Assembly: GCA_036502575.1 (NCBI GenBank)
Contig: DASXYL010000068.1
Coordinates: 13,531-77,530 of the forward strand
Reading direction: 5' to 3'
Length of the DNA: 64,000 nucleotides
Origin: DASXRA01 sp036502575
GTDB taxonomy: Bacteria; Actinomycetota; Actinomycetes; Mycobacteriales; Jatrophihabitantaceae
How positions within the stretch are numbered: the first letter of the stretch is position 1; each line of letters starts with the position of its first letter. The translations under genes and the position numbers were made by a program. Positions 28,013 to 37,173 of the stretch are shown in pieces. The notes under the pieces are model-generated. The model was not told the origin of the DNA. It was given only the letters and a program-made list of their open reading frames with translations, and made no database searches.

Positions 28013-28024
28013 GCGCGTGGCGCG

Positions 28025-28672
28025 CTACTCGGCGGCGTCGGTTGCGGGGGCACCCTCGGCGGCGTCGCCCTCGGCGATACCTTCGGCGGCCTCGCCCTCG
28101 GCGGCGTCCTCGGCCTCAAGCTGGGCCGCGGTCGGGGCCTCCTGGATCAGCAGCAGCACCTGCTCGGCGTCACCGGCCAGCGAGGACCCGGCCGGCAGCT
28201 TGAGGTCACCGGCAGTGACGTGCGAGCCGATCTCGAGGTCCTCGATGTTCACCTCGATCTCGGACGGCAGGTTGGTGGCCTCGGCCTCGACGCTGACCGT
28301 GTTGTTCTCCGTGGCGAGCAGGCCGCCCCGGATCACCTCGCCGACGATGGTGAGCGGGACCTCGATGGTCACCTTCTCACCGCGCCGGACGGCCAGCAGG
28401 TCGACGTGCTCGAACAAGCCCTTGATCGGGTGACGCTGGATGGCCTTGGGGATGGCGAGCTGGTCGGTGCCCTCGAGGTCGAGGGTCAGCAGCACGTTGG
28501 CGCCGCCGTGCTTGATGGCGTGGCCGAACTCGCGGGCGGGCAACGACACGTGGCGCGGGTCGGCGCCGTGGCCGTAGATGACAGCGGGGATCTTGCCCGC
28601 GCGGCGGGTGCGGCGGGCGCCGCCCTTGCCGAACTCGGTGCGTGGCTCGGCCGGCAGGCGGACCTCGGACAC
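28025..28672 (-). CDS. rplY: 50S ribosomal protein L25 / general stress protein Ctc
   Basis: Long (Ctc-type) L25 of 215 residues that binds 5S rRNA. GTG 28672 is preceded by GAGGAG at 7 nt. The N-terminal L25 domain (RTEFGKGGARRTRRAGKIPA, VIYGHG) is followed by the TL5/Ctc C-terminal domain (EVPLTIVGE, NLPSEIEVNIEDLEIG) and then an acidic alanine/glutamate-rich tail (residues ~180-215, DAAEGEAAEG) common in Actinobacteria. In many relatives it follows prs; here glmU-prs lies 25 kb away, so the usual glmU-prs-ctc-pth run is split. Confidence 0.96.
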   Translation of the reverse strand: MSEVRLPAEPRTEFGKGGARRTRRAGKIPAVIYGHGADPRHVSLPAREFGHAIKHGGANVLLTLDLEGTDQLAIPKAIQRHPIKGLFEHVDLLAVRRGEKVTIEVPLTIVGEVIRGGLLATENNTVSVEAEATNLPSEIEVNIEDLEIGSHVTAGDLKLPAGSSLAGDAEQVLLLIQEAPTAAQLEAEDAAEGEAAEGIAEGDAAEGAPATDAAE

Positions 28673-29061
28673 GGTGGTGCTCCTCTACAGCTTGATCTGG
28701 ACAGTCGCGGTGTCGCTCCGTCGCGGGACGTGGCCACGTCGACAGCGGACGAACACCGCGTCGATCACGGACACCGCCTGCACCGCAGGCGTTCCCTCGC
28801 CGGGCAACCCGTACAGAGTACCTGCGCATCCGGCACATCGCGTAACCGGCCGGGCGATGCGCGGCCGGGCCGGTGCACGGTCGGTCGAAAGGGAGTCGAA
28901 AGGGAAGAGTCAGATCCTTCAGGAATGCGAGATCCGCGCCGTCACCTTGATCTCGACGCGGCGCGTCGCATCATCGCGAACCTCCTCGCGAGGACCCTCA
29001 CCTCACCAGGACGCCTCGGGGTACGAGAGGACGTCTGACCCGGGAGCAACCGGAGGTAGCG
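28673..29061. other. Divergent intergenic region between rplY and a secreted protein gene
   Basis: A 389-bp stretch with no credible gene. Small direct repeats (AGTCGAAAGGGA twice near 28890-28910) and a GC-rich stretch are present. A ribosome-binding site for the downstream gene is at its right edge (CGGAGG near 29050). I recognise no tRNA, riboswitch or clear promoter. Confidence 0.4.
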
Positions 29062-30165
29062 ATGCGTGGACGAGTCGTGGCGATGGCCGGCCTGCTAGGT
29101 CTGCTGGGCGGGTACCTGGTCGGGGCGATGACTGCATCAGCGGTCGGGGCCTTCGGGGCGCCGGTTGGAGTGCAGTCCTGCGACGGGCATACCGATGCGG
29201 CGATGAGCGTCGACGGCACAATGCGCGGCTTCGGCACCTGCGCCGCCCCGCCGACGGCTCCGATACCGCCGAACAACCCGTACGGCCCCGTCACGTTCTT
29301 CCGGCTCTCACCGACCGGCGCGGTCTACGACCAGGCGACGCCCTACGTCGGCGTCGTGCTCGCGGTGGCGTGGGACGGCTCGGGCAGTACGTACGTCGTA
29401 TACGCCAACCACAACGTGCTCTACATCGGAAAGCGTCTCGAAGCGTCCGGCGCCTACGCCACACCCACCCGGCTCTCGTTGAACGCGTCGCTCTCCGCCA
29501 CGATCTGGCCCGCGGCCCTGGTCGCGACGAACGGTCGCTGGTGGGTCGTGTGGGCCGAGAACGTAGCCGCACGTGGCTACCGGCTGTTTCAGGCGCACAC
29601 ACTGTTCTCGCGGCAAACGCGAACACAGATCACCGCGCGGCCAGCGGGCGTCAACGACGAGCACCCCGCGCTCGGTCTCAACTCTGGACGGGTGACCCTG
29701 GTCTGGACGCGCATAACCGGCGGTCGATCGGCGCTGCAGATCGCCACCAGCTCCGGCGGAGCCTGGACCTCCAGGCCGCTCACCGCGGGCGGAACGCACA
29801 ACGACTACAGCTCCGTCACGGTCTATGGCGGAGTGATCTACGTTGTCTGGCTGCGTGACGCCCAGAACGCTCTGTTCGCAAGCAACGCCGGCGATGGCAC
29901 GTTCAGGTCGCTGGTGCTCGGGAGCGATGCGACCGGGGACTACCCCCCGCCGGCCACCGCCGGTCCGACGGTCGCGGTATCGGGGACGAACGTCTTCGTG
30001 ACGTGGACCGGCGGGCCTTACAGCGCGCACGTCGCCGAACGCGAGGGGGGAGTGTGGAGCAACCTCGAGCCGGTCGGCGATCACACCCTGGCCGACCGCA
30101 TCGTCGCCCAAGGCACGAAGGCCCGCCTGCTGTACAACAACTACGAGGTGATCAAGCAGACGTAG
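29062..30165 (+). CDS. Exported protein with beta-propeller-like repeats, unknown function
   Basis: A 367-residue exported protein. ATG 29062 has GGAGG at a good distance. Residues 1-28 form a signal peptide (VAMAGLLGLLGGYLVGAMTA, then SAVGA). After a Pro-rich linker (PPTAPIPPNNPYGP) come repeated ~45-residue strands of the type VAWDGSGSTYVVYANH, ATNGRWWVVWAEN, LNSGRVTLVWTR, VYGGVIYVVWLRD and VSGTNVFVTWTGG, which is a six- or seven-bladed sialidase/BNR-like propeller pattern. No catalytic residues are identifiable. Its 3' end overlaps the convergent RidA gene by 14 nt. Confidence 0.75.
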   Translation: MRGRVVAMAGLLGLLGGYLVGAMTASAVGAFGAPVGVQSCDGHTDAAMSVDGTMRGFGTCAAPPTAPIPPNNPYGPVTFFRLSPTGAVYDQATPYVGVVLAVAWDGSGSTYVVYANHNVLYIGKRLEASGAYATPTRLSLNASLSATIWPAALVATNGRWWVVWAENVAARGYRLFQAHTLFSRQTRTQITARPAGVNDEHPALGLNSGRVTLVWTRITGGRSALQIATSSGGAWTSRPLTAGGTHNDYSSVTVYGGVIYVVWLRDAQNALFASNAGDGTFRSLVLGSDATGDYPPPATAGPTVAVSGTNVFVTWTGGPYSAHVAEREGGVWSNLEPVGDHTLADRIVAQGTKARLLYNNYEVIKQT

Positions 30166-30547
30166 CCGGGCACCGCGCGGTCACCTCGATCTCGATGCGC
30201 ATCCGGGGGTCGGACAGCCCGCACTGCTGCATCGTGGCCGCCGGGCGGACGTCGCCGAAATAGCGCTGCAGCACCGGCCAGCACGGTTCGAACTCGGCGC
30301 GATCCGGGAGCAGGTAGTGCACCCGAACGACGTCGTCGAACGTGGCGCCGGCCTCGGCGAGCGCGGCGCCGATGTTCTTCAGGCACTGCTCGGCCTGGGC
30401 GACAACACCGTCGGCGAGGGTCATCGTCGCGTAGTCGAACCCCGTCGTCCCGGACACGAACACCCACTCGCCGTCGACCACGGCCCGCGAGTAGCCGATG
30501 TCCTTCTCGAACGTCGAGCCCGACGAGATGAGCCTGCGCTGCGCCAT
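30152..30547 (-). CDS. RidA/YjgF-family protein
   Basis: A 131-residue RidA-family protein (enamine/imine deaminase or related trimeric enzyme). Conserved segments include VFVSGTTGFDYATMTLADGV, AQAEQCLKNIGAALAEAGA, FDDVVRVHYLL, and the C-terminal RMRIEIEVTA that carries the family's IEI(E)V substrate-site strand. The strict RidA arginine is within DPRMRIE. It has no operon partner; its start is 23 bp from the divergent ispE. It is distinct from the kynurenine-operon RidA homologue at 42.1 kb. Confidence 0.9.
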   Translation of the reverse strand: MAQRRLISSGSTFEKDIGYSRAVVDGEWVFVSGTTGFDYATMTLADGVVAQAEQCLKNIGAALAEAGATFDDVVRVHYLLPDRAEFEPCWPVLQRYFGDVRPAATMQQCGLSDPRMRIEIEVTARCPATSA

Positions 30548-30570
30548 GGCGCCGACGCTACAGTCGGCCG

Positions 30571-31476
30571 GTGCCGTCCAGCATCCGAGTTAAGGCGCCC
30601 GCGAAGGTGAACCTGCACCTCGGCGTCGGCCCGGTCCGTCCGGACGGCTTCCACGAGCTCGTTACCGTCTTCCACGCCGTCGATCTGTTCGACGAGGTGG
30701 TGGCCTCGCCCGCGGACGGGCTGCACCTCTCGGTCACCGGCGAGGGGGCGCGCGACGTCCCGGCCGACGAGAGCAACCTCGCGTGGCGAGCGGCCGTGCT
30801 GCTCGCCGAGCAAGAGGGCGTCGCGCCGAACGTCTCACTGCAGATCGCGAAGGCGATCCCGGTCGCGGGGGGCATGGCCGGCGGTTCGGCGGACGCCGCC
30901 GCCACCCTGGTCGCCTGCGCGCAGCTGTGGGACACCGGCACGCCACGCGCCGCCCTCGCCGACCTGTGCGCCCAGCTGGGCAGCGACGTCGTGTTCCCGC
31001 TGTTCGGGGGTACGGCGATCGGTACCGGACGCGGCGAGGTGATCGCCCCGGCGCTGACCACGGGGTCATTGCATTGGGTGTTCGCGCTGGCCGGTCAGGG
31101 CATCTCGACGGCGGAGGCGTATCGCGAGCTCGACCGGCAACGCGCCGCCGGTCTGGCGCCGCCCCCGCTGATGTCGGCGGACGCGATGCTCCAGGCGCTG
31201 CGCTCGGGTGACGCGTCGCGCGTGGCGGCCGCACTGAGCAACGACCTCGAGCCGGCCGCACTCGCGCTCGCCCCGACGCTGCGCCGCACGCTCGACGCGG
31301 GCCGCGAGCTCGGGGCACTGCGCGGCATCGTCTCGGGCTCGGGCGCCACGTGCGCGTTCCTCTGCTCGGACGCCGAGGCCGCGATCCGGCTCGCCGCCGC
31401 CCTGACCGCGGAGGACGTGTGCCGCACTACCCGGGTCGCGAGCGGGCCGGCGCCCGGCGCCACCCTCGTGGGGTGA
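30571..31476 (+). CDS. ispE: 4-diphosphocytidyl-2-C-methyl-D-erythritol kinase
   Basis: GHMP kinase of the non-mevalonate isoprenoid pathway that phosphorylates CDP-ME at the 2-hydroxyl. 301 residues from GTG 30571. The N-terminus RVKAPAKVNLHLGVGPVRPDGFHEL is diagnostic, with the ATP-binding loop PVAGGMAGGSADAAATL, the DVVFPLFGG segment, and the C-terminal GSGATCAFLC. In most Actinobacteria ispE follows ksgA; here ksgA is 27 kb away, so the gene has moved. The 3' end forms a strong hairpin at the stop codon. Confidence 0.96.
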   Translation: MPSSIRVKAPAKVNLHLGVGPVRPDGFHELVTVFHAVDLFDEVVASPADGLHLSVTGEGARDVPADESNLAWRAAVLLAEQEGVAPNVSLQIAKAIPVAGGMAGGSADAAATLVACAQLWDTGTPRAALADLCAQLGSDVVFPLFGGTAIGTGRGEVIAPALTTGSLHWVFALAGQGISTAEAYRELDRQRAAGLAPPPLMSADAMLQALRSGDASRVAAALSNDLEPAALALAPTLRRTLDAGRELGALRGIVSGSGATCAFLCSDAEAAIRLAAALTAEDVCRTTRVASGPAPGATLVG

Positions 31477-31489
31477 CGCCGGGCGCCGG
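31447..31489 (+). terminator. Strong hairpin overlapping the ispE stop codon
   Basis: Two 19-nt arms (31447-31465 and 31471-31489) pair at 18 of 19 positions around a 5-nt loop. The ispE TGA lies in the right arm. There is no T tract; such GC-rich hairpins are typical of actinobacterial terminators. It separates ispE from the convergent S53 peptidase gene. Confidence 0.75.
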
Positions 31490-31505
31490 AGAGATCAGTG
31501 TGCGA

Positions 31506-32684
31506 TCAGAAGGCCGTCGTACCGTTCGGCGTGCCGAGTCCGGTCGGCCCGTCCCATCCCGGTCCGGCGGTGCACCACACCGACGGTGAGCAGCTGCCGT
31601 TCGACCCGCTCGTCACGTCGTACAGGCCCGAGGCGTGGCCCCACGTGTAGGACGCCGGGTAGCCGGACAGGTTGCCGCCCAGGGCGTACACCGAGCCGAT
31701 GATCGGCGCCGACGCGCTGGTGCCGCCGAAGACCATCCACCCGCTCGAACCCTGGTACGGCGTCGAGTCGTACACCGAGACGCCGGTGTTCGGATCGGCC
31801 ACGGCCGACACGTCGGCGAGCGCCTTGCCCGAGCACTGCGTCGCCGAGGTCTGCCACGACGGCTTGGCGTTCAACGTCGAGCAACCGCTACCCGCGCCGT
31901 CCCACGCCGTCTCGCTCCAACCGCGCGTCGTGCCGGAGGCTCGAGTGAGGCTGGTGCCGCCGACCGCGACGACCGAGTCGAACGAGGCCGGTGAGCCGAA
32001 GCCGTAGCCACTGTCACCGGTCGATGCCGTGATAGCGATGCCCTGGTGGTTGTACGCCGAGGTCTGCGCCGTGTCCGAGCCGGTGTAACTGTTGCTGATC
32101 GCCGCGACTCCCTGGCCGGCGGCGTAGTTCACGGCCGCACCGAGGTTGGCGAAGGACGCCGATGTCGCCTCGACGAGAAGGATCTTGCAGTCGGCGCAGG
32201 TGGCCGACACCATGTCGAGATCCAGGCTGATCTCCGTGGCCCAGCCGGCGTCGGTCGGCGGGTAGCTCGTGCCGCCGGTCTGGTTCACCTTGCGGAAGCA
32301 GCCGTTGGCCGTCGTGCAGGCAGACAGCCCGAACTGCGACCGGTAGACGCCGAGGTCGGCCTCGGCCGTCGGGTCGTTGTAGGCGTCGACGATCGCGACC
32401 GTCTTCCCTCCGCTCGATGCGCTGTTCAGGTTGTACGCCGAGCGGATGTCGGCCGGATTGAGGCCCGAGGGCGCGGCCGCGGCCGGCGCCGCCCCGGTGG
32501 TCGAGGTGGTGACGAAGCTGGCCTGGCAGGCGGCGTAGCCCGCGGCCGGCGTCGTGCTGCACACGTGCCTGACGTGTGCAGCGGGATGGGTCGGTGCGGC
32601 GGTGGCCGAGCTCGCTGCGACGAGCCCGACCGCGAGCGGGACGAGGGTCACGACCGCCCTGATGGCAGCATTTTTGGAATACAC
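31506..32684 (-). CDS. Secreted S53 (sedolisin/kumamolisin-like) serine-carboxyl peptidase
   Basis: An exported acid-type peptidase of 392 residues. GTG 32684 (VYSKNAAIRAVVTLVPLAVG) is chosen because AGGAGG stands 4 nt upstream; an earlier in-frame ATG lies in the promoter region. The signal peptide ends at SSATAA. The catalytic pair is E and D in WATEISLDLDM (~149/153), the oxyanion aspartate is in TASTGDSGYG (~222) and the nucleophile is in GGTSASAPI (~323). Only about 55 residues separate the signal peptide from the catalytic domain (NLNSASSGGKTVAIVDAY), so the usual ~180-residue pro-kumamolisin activation domain is missing. The rest looks intact. Confidence 0.92.
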   Translation of the reverse strand: MYSKNAAIRAVVTLVPLAVGLVAASSATAAPTHPAAHVRHVCSTTPAAGYAACQASFVTTSTTGAAPAAAAPSGLNPADIRSAYNLNSASSGGKTVAIVDAYNDPTAEADLGVYRSQFGLSACTTANGCFRKVNQTGGTSYPPTDAGWATEISLDLDMVSATCADCKILLVEATSASFANLGAAVNYAAGQGVAAISNSYTGSDTAQTSAYNHQGIAITASTGDSGYGFGSPASFDSVVAVGGTSLTRASGTTRGWSETAWDGAGSGCSTLNAKPSWQTSATQCSGKALADVSAVADPNTGVSVYDSTPYQGSSGWMVFGGTSASAPIIGSVYALGGNLSGYPASYTWGHASGLYDVTSGSNGSCSPSVWCTAGPGWDGPTGLGTPNGTTAF

Positions 32685-32908
32685 GAGACCTCCTGGGGGA
32701 AGGTGTGATGCCACGCGACCTGCGATTTGGGGGTGAAGGTCGCGTGTGCTGGGGAATGTACAAGGCTGCCCGGACTTTCCTGGCCTGTCTAGGCCCAAAC
32801 ACATGATTCACATCTATCCGGGCACATCCCGTAGAACGGCTCGCCTGCGCACCCGACGTACAGTGCGCAGGTCCGCTCATGTCGCCCCGCGAAGGATCCG
32901 ACCGTCAG

Positions 32909-34633
32909 ATGCCGAGCAACCTGATCAATCTCGAGGCGGTCGGCAAGGCGTACGGCACCACCGTCGTTTTCGACGGCGTGTCCCTCGGCGTCGCCGACGA
33001 CGAGCGCATCGGCGTGGTCGGACGCAACGGCGACGGCAAGACCACCCTGCTGCGACTGATCACCGGGGACGAGATTCCCGACTCCGGACGGGTGACTCGT
33101 ACCGGCGGCGCGCGCGTGGCCACGGTTACCCAGCGTGGCGTACTGCCACTCGGAGCGACAGTGCGCGACGTCGTCGTGGGCGACGCGGCCGAACACGAGT
33201 GGGCCGGCGACGCGGTGATCCGCGAGGTGCTCGGCGGTCTCGGGCTCTCGGCGCTGGGGCTCTCCGCGTCCGTCGAGAGGCTGTCCGGCGGTGAGCGCCG
33301 CCGGGTCGCGCTGGCGGCCGCGCTCGTACAGCAGGCCGACCTGCTCGTCCTGGACGAGCCCACCAACCATCTCGACGTCGAGGGAATCACCTGGCTCGCG
33401 ACCTACCTCGCTCGGCGGCGGGGCGCCCTGCTCGTGGTGACACACGACCGGTGGTTCCTCGACGCGGTGTGCACCCGCACCTGGGAGGTGGCTGACGCGA
33501 CCGTGCGCCAATTCGACGGCGGCTACGCGGCGTACGTCCTGGCCCGGGCCGAACGCACTCGCCAGGCGTCGGCCACCGAGGCTCGCCGGCAGAACCTGCT
33601 GCGCAAGGAGTTGGCCTGGCTGCGCCGCGGACCGCCGGCGCGCACGTCCAAACCGCGCTTTCGCATCGACGCCGCCGAGGCGCTGATCGCCGATGTGCCG
33701 CCGCCGCGATCTACAGTCGAGCTGCGGGCTCTGGCGCAGCGCCGTCTCGGCCGCAGCGTCTACGACGTCGAGGACGTCACCGTGCAGGCCGGTTCGCGGG
33801 TGCTGCTGGACGACGTCACCTGGCACGTCGGTCCGGGCGATCGCATCGGCGTCATCGGCGTGAACGGCTCGGGCAAGACGCACCTGCTGCGGCTGCTCGC
33901 CGGTTCGTTGGCGCCGGATTCGGGCACGGTGCGCATCGGGCAGACCGTCCAGGCCGCGTACCTGTCGCAGGAGGTCACCGAGCTCCCCGATCAGCTGCGG
34001 GTGATCGAGGCCGTGCAGGAGATGCACGGCGAGGAGCTGGCTTCGATGCAGCTCGCCGAGCGATTCGGCTTCCCCAACGAGCGGCAATGGACGCCGGTGG
34101 GCGACCTGTCCGGTGGTGAGCGACGCCGGCTGCAACTGCTGCGCCTGCTGCTCACCACACCGAACGTCCTGTTGCTCGACGAGCCGACCAACGACCTCGA
34201 CACCGACACGCTCGCCGAGCTGGAGGACCTGCTCGACTCCTGGCCCGGCACGATCGTGGTGGTCAGCCACGACCGGTACCTGATCGAGCGGGTCTGCGAC
34301 TCGACGGTGGCGCTGCTCGGCGACGGATCGCTGGCGGCGCTGCCCGGCGGCGTGGACGAATACCTGTCCCGCCGCCAGGCGGCCGCGCCCCCGGCGGCTG
34401 CATCCCGCGAGCGCCGGGGCGATCCGCGGGCCGCCCGCCGGGAGCTCACCCGACTCGAGCGTCAGATCGCGTCGCTGGAGAAGCGCGAGGTCGCGCTGCA
34501 CGCCGAGCTGGCCGAACACGCCACCGACTTCGAGCGCGTCTCCACGCTGGACACCGAGCTGCGCAAGGTGATCGCCGAGCGCGACGCCGCGGAGCACGCC
34601 TGGCTCGAACTCGCCGAACGCAACGCGCTCTAA
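32909..34633 (+). CDS. ABC-F family ATPase (ribosome-associated or Uup/EttA-like)
   Basis: Two fused ABC nucleotide-binding domains with no membrane part, 574 residues from ATG 32909 (MPSNLINLEAVGKAYG); ATG 32879 is an alternative. Domain 1 has Walker A GRNGDGKTT, signature LSGGERRR and Walker B LLVLDEPTNHLD. A linker with DKPRFRI-like basic character (TSKPRFRIDAAEALI) follows. Domain 2 has GVNGSGKTH, LSGGERRRLQL and LLLDEPTNDLD. A C-terminal coiled coil (RRELTRLERQIASLEKREVA) is Uup-like. ABC-F proteins act on ribosomes in translation or antibiotic protection; sequence does not tell which here. The next gene starts 8 nt after. Confidence 0.95.
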   Translation: MPSNLINLEAVGKAYGTTVVFDGVSLGVADDERIGVVGRNGDGKTTLLRLITGDEIPDSGRVTRTGGARVATVTQRGVLPLGATVRDVVVGDAAEHEWAGDAVIREVLGGLGLSALGLSASVERLSGGERRRVALAAALVQQADLLVLDEPTNHLDVEGITWLATYLARRRGALLVVTHDRWFLDAVCTRTWEVADATVRQFDGGYAAYVLARAERTRQASATEARRQNLLRKELAWLRRGPPARTSKPRFRIDAAEALIADVPPPRSTVELRALAQRRLGRSVYDVEDVTVQAGSRVLLDDVTWHVGPGDRIGVIGVNGSGKTHLLRLLAGSLAPDSGTVRIGQTVQAAYLSQEVTELPDQLRVIEAVQEMHGEELASMQLAERFGFPNERQWTPVGDLSGGERRRLQLLRLLLTTPNVLLLDEPTNDLDTDTLAELEDLLDSWPGTIVVVSHDRYLIERVCDSTVALLGDGSLAALPGGVDEYLSRRQAAAPPAAASRERRGDPRAARRELTRLERQIASLEKREVALHAELAEHATDFERVSTLDTELRKVIAERDAAEHAWLELAERNAL

Positions 34634-34640
34634 TAGTCCG

Positions 34641-37055
34641 ATGGCATCATCGCTGGCCGCCTGGCTCGCGACGCAGAGTCGCGAGGAGCTCGCCGGCATC
34701 CTGTCCCGGCGCGCCGACGTGCTGCGCGGACCGGAGCCGCGCGACCCGAGCGAGCTGGCCGCGCGACTTCAGCACACCGGATCGGTGTTCGACGCGTTGA
34801 CGTCGCTCCGGCTGCCGGCCCTGCAGGCCGTCGAAGCACTCTTGACCCTGGGCCACGATCCGACGCGGACGCAGTTGGCGGAGCTGCTCGATCCGGCCGG
34901 CGATCCGGACCACGACGCCAACGTGGACGCCACGCTGACCGAACTGCGCCGGAACGCCCTGGTGTGGCCCTCGGGCGGCAGCGGGCTGCGCTTCACCGGC
35001 GCGCTGCGCGACGCCTTCCCCGACCCGCTCGGTCTCGGTCCCCCGGCGCGGACATTGCTGAGCGCACGCACGGTCGCCGACCTGCACAAGATGCAGACGA
35101 CGCTCGGGCTGCCCCGCGGCGGCAACAAGCGCGTCGCCGTCGATTCGATCGTCGAGCGGTTGAGCGACGCGCGGTTCGTGCGCGAGCGGGTCGCCGAGCT
35201 GCCGGCGTCCGCCCGCGAGCAGCTGGAACGGCTCGCCGGGTCCGGCGATGCCGACGACGAGTTCGACCTCCACGTCTACACGGCACGGCACCAGGCCGAG
35301 CGCCTGCTCGTCGAGCGCGGCCTGCTGATCGCCGCCACCTGGGGACCGCAGACCTCCCTTCCCGCCGAGGTCGCTCGTGCCCTGCGCGGCGATCAGTTTC
35401 GGGCCCCGTTCACGCCGCGCCGTCCCGCGATCGAGTGGGACGACGTGGGCGTCGAGGCGATCGAGGCCGAGGCCGGCGTGCGGGCCGCCGACTTCGCCGA
35501 GCATGCCTCGACGGTGCTCGACCTCGTTGCGGCCGGCCCGGTCGCCTGTCTGAAGTCCGGCGGGATCGGGGCCCGCGAGCTGGCCCGGCTCGGCAAGGTG
35601 ACCGGTACGTCGGACGAGGTCATCCGGTTGATCATCGAGCTCGCGGCGGCAGCCGGCCTGCTCGACGCGTCCGGGCGGCTCGACGCGACCAGCGCCCAGG
35701 TGATGGTCACTGCCGCCTACGACGCGTGGCGCGAGAACGATCCGGCCCAGCGGCTCGCCCCGCTGCTGGCTACCTGGTGGCAGCTGGCCGCGACGCCCAC
35801 GTCGTCACGCGACCAGGACGCCAAGGTGATACCCGCGCTCGCCCGGCGGCTGCCCTGCCAGCTGTGCTGTGCCGGTCGGCACGCGCTGGTCGCAGCCGTC
35901 GCCGACGCCCGCGAGGGCCAGGGCGCCCGCGTCGTCGACAACGTGGTTCGCGCCGCATGGTGGAGCTGTCCCTCTGTTCACCTGACCAGGAACACCGACG
36001 CTGGCCCGCCGCTCGCGTGGGCGGAGGCCGAAGCCCTCGGCGTCATCGCCCGAGGTGCTCTTACGCGTGTCGGCCGGGCGCTGCTCGCCGACGATGCCGG
36101 ACGTCTGGACGCGGCGCTCGGGCAGCTCCTGCCCGAATCGACGCAGACGGCGACCTTCGGCTCGGACCTGACCGTCGTCGTCAGTGGAGCGCCGGCCGCC
36201 GGGGTGCGCGCTGTGCTCGACGCGTCAGCCGATCGGGAAGGCCGCGGCGGCGCGACGGTGTGGCGGTTCACGCCGGCCAGTGTTCGCCGGGCCCTCGACT
36301 CAGGTATCGCCGCGGACGATCTCGAACGCGATCTCGCCGACATCGCGGCCACCGGGTTGCCCCAGCCACTGCGGTATCTGATCGGCGATGTCGCCCGCCG
36401 GCACGGACATCTGCGCGTGTCGGCCGGGGCGTGCTGCGTCGTTTCGCCGGACGAGGCGTTGCTGGCCGAGGTCGTCGGCCACCGCAAGCTGCGGGCGCTC
36501 AAGCTACGCCTGGTGGCGCCCACCGTCGCGATCGGCAGATCCTCGGTCGGCGCCACGGTGTCAGCGCTACGCGCGGCGGGCTACCTGCCCCTCGCCGAGG
36601 GTCCCGACGGCGCCGTGGCGCTGGACCGTCCCGGCAACGCCCGAGCGGCACCGCCTCGAGTCACGCCGGCATCGCCTTCGCGGTCACGTCCGAACCCGCA
36701 GGCGGATCCTGCCACCGTCGCCGCGCGGTTGCTCGCCGCCCGGCCGTCCCTCGAGCCCGACGTCGACCTGCCGCCCGACGTCGGGCTGCCGTCCGCCTTT
36801 GCGATGTCACTGACCGAGGCGCTCATCGGCGAGTTCGCGGCCGACCTCGACTACGTAGCGATCCGCCAGCTCGCCCACGCGGTCGACGAGAATCTGCCGG
36901 TACGCATCGAGTACGAGGCGGCGACCGGGGGCTATACGTCGCGGGTCGTCAGCGAGCTGCAGGTGCAGCCGCCGTTCCTCGTCGGATGGTGCCACCTGCG
37001 CGACGCCGAGCGGATGTTCACCCTTGCCCGTATCCAGTCCGCCACCGCCGTATAG
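34641..37055 (+). CDS. Helicase-associated domain protein (Helicase_C_3-like) with WYL-type C-terminus
   Basis: A 804-residue protein of a conserved actinobacterial family annotated as helicase C-terminal/XPB-associated. It begins MASSLAAWLATQSREELAGI, typical for the family, with winged-helix-like segments (LRLPALQAVEALLTLG). The Helicase_C_3-like part has VVVSGAPAAGVRAVLD and TVWRFTPASVRRALD. The end (LPVRIEYEAATGGYTSRVVS, LVGWCHLRDAERMFTLARI) matches the WYL sensor fold. No Walker motifs are visible, so it is not a helicase by itself. It follows the ABC-F gene by 8 nt and is probably co-transcribed. Its role is unknown. Confidence 0.82.
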   Translation: MASSLAAWLATQSREELAGILSRRADVLRGPEPRDPSELAARLQHTGSVFDALTSLRLPALQAVEALLTLGHDPTRTQLAELLDPAGDPDHDANVDATLTELRRNALVWPSGGSGLRFTGALRDAFPDPLGLGPPARTLLSARTVADLHKMQTTLGLPRGGNKRVAVDSIVERLSDARFVRERVAELPASAREQLERLAGSGDADDEFDLHVYTARHQAERLLVERGLLIAATWGPQTSLPAEVARALRGDQFRAPFTPRRPAIEWDDVGVEAIEAEAGVRAADFAEHASTVLDLVAAGPVACLKSGGIGARELARLGKVTGTSDEVIRLIIELAAAAGLLDASGRLDATSAQVMVTAAYDAWRENDPAQRLAPLLATWWQLAATPTSSRDQDAKVIPALARRLPCQLCCAGRHALVAAVADAREGQGARVVDNVVRAAWWSCPSVHLTRNTDAGPPLAWAEAEALGVIARGALTRVGRALLADDAGRLDAALGQLLPESTQTATFGSDLTVVVSGAPAAGVRAVLDASADREGRGGATVWRFTPASVRRALDSGIAADDLERDLADIAATGLPQPLRYLIGDVARRHGHLRVSAGACCVVSPDEALLAEVVGHRKLRALKLRLVAPTVAIGRSSVGATVSALRAAGYLPLAEGPDGAVALDRPGNARAAPPRVTPASPSRSRPNPQADPATVAARLLAARPSLEPDVDLPPDVGLPSAFAMSLTEALIGEFAADLDYVAIRQLAHAVDENLPVRIEYEAATGGYTSRVVSELQVQPPFLVGWCHLRDAERMFTLARIQSATAV

Positions 37056-37073
37056 GCCCGCCCGCGCCCTTCT

Positions 37074-37173
37074 CGTCGAGTGGCGCGTTTCGCTACGAGT
37101 GGCGCGTTGTAGCGCGCCACTCGACCGCTAACGCGCCACTCGACGAGACGACACGGTCGCGCGTCGGAACAGC
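37074..37173 (-). repeat. Palindromic repeat family 2, copy A
   Basis: A 100-bp element nearly identical (97/100) to copy B at 38052. It contains two nested inverted repeats: outer arms CGTCGAGTGGCGCGTT with AACGCGCCACTCGACG, and inner arms GAGTGGCGCG with CGCGCCACTC. Its right part encodes the last 14 residues and stop of the DUF559-type gene; its left edge is about 19 nt from the stop of the helicase-associated gene. Confidence 0.9.
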
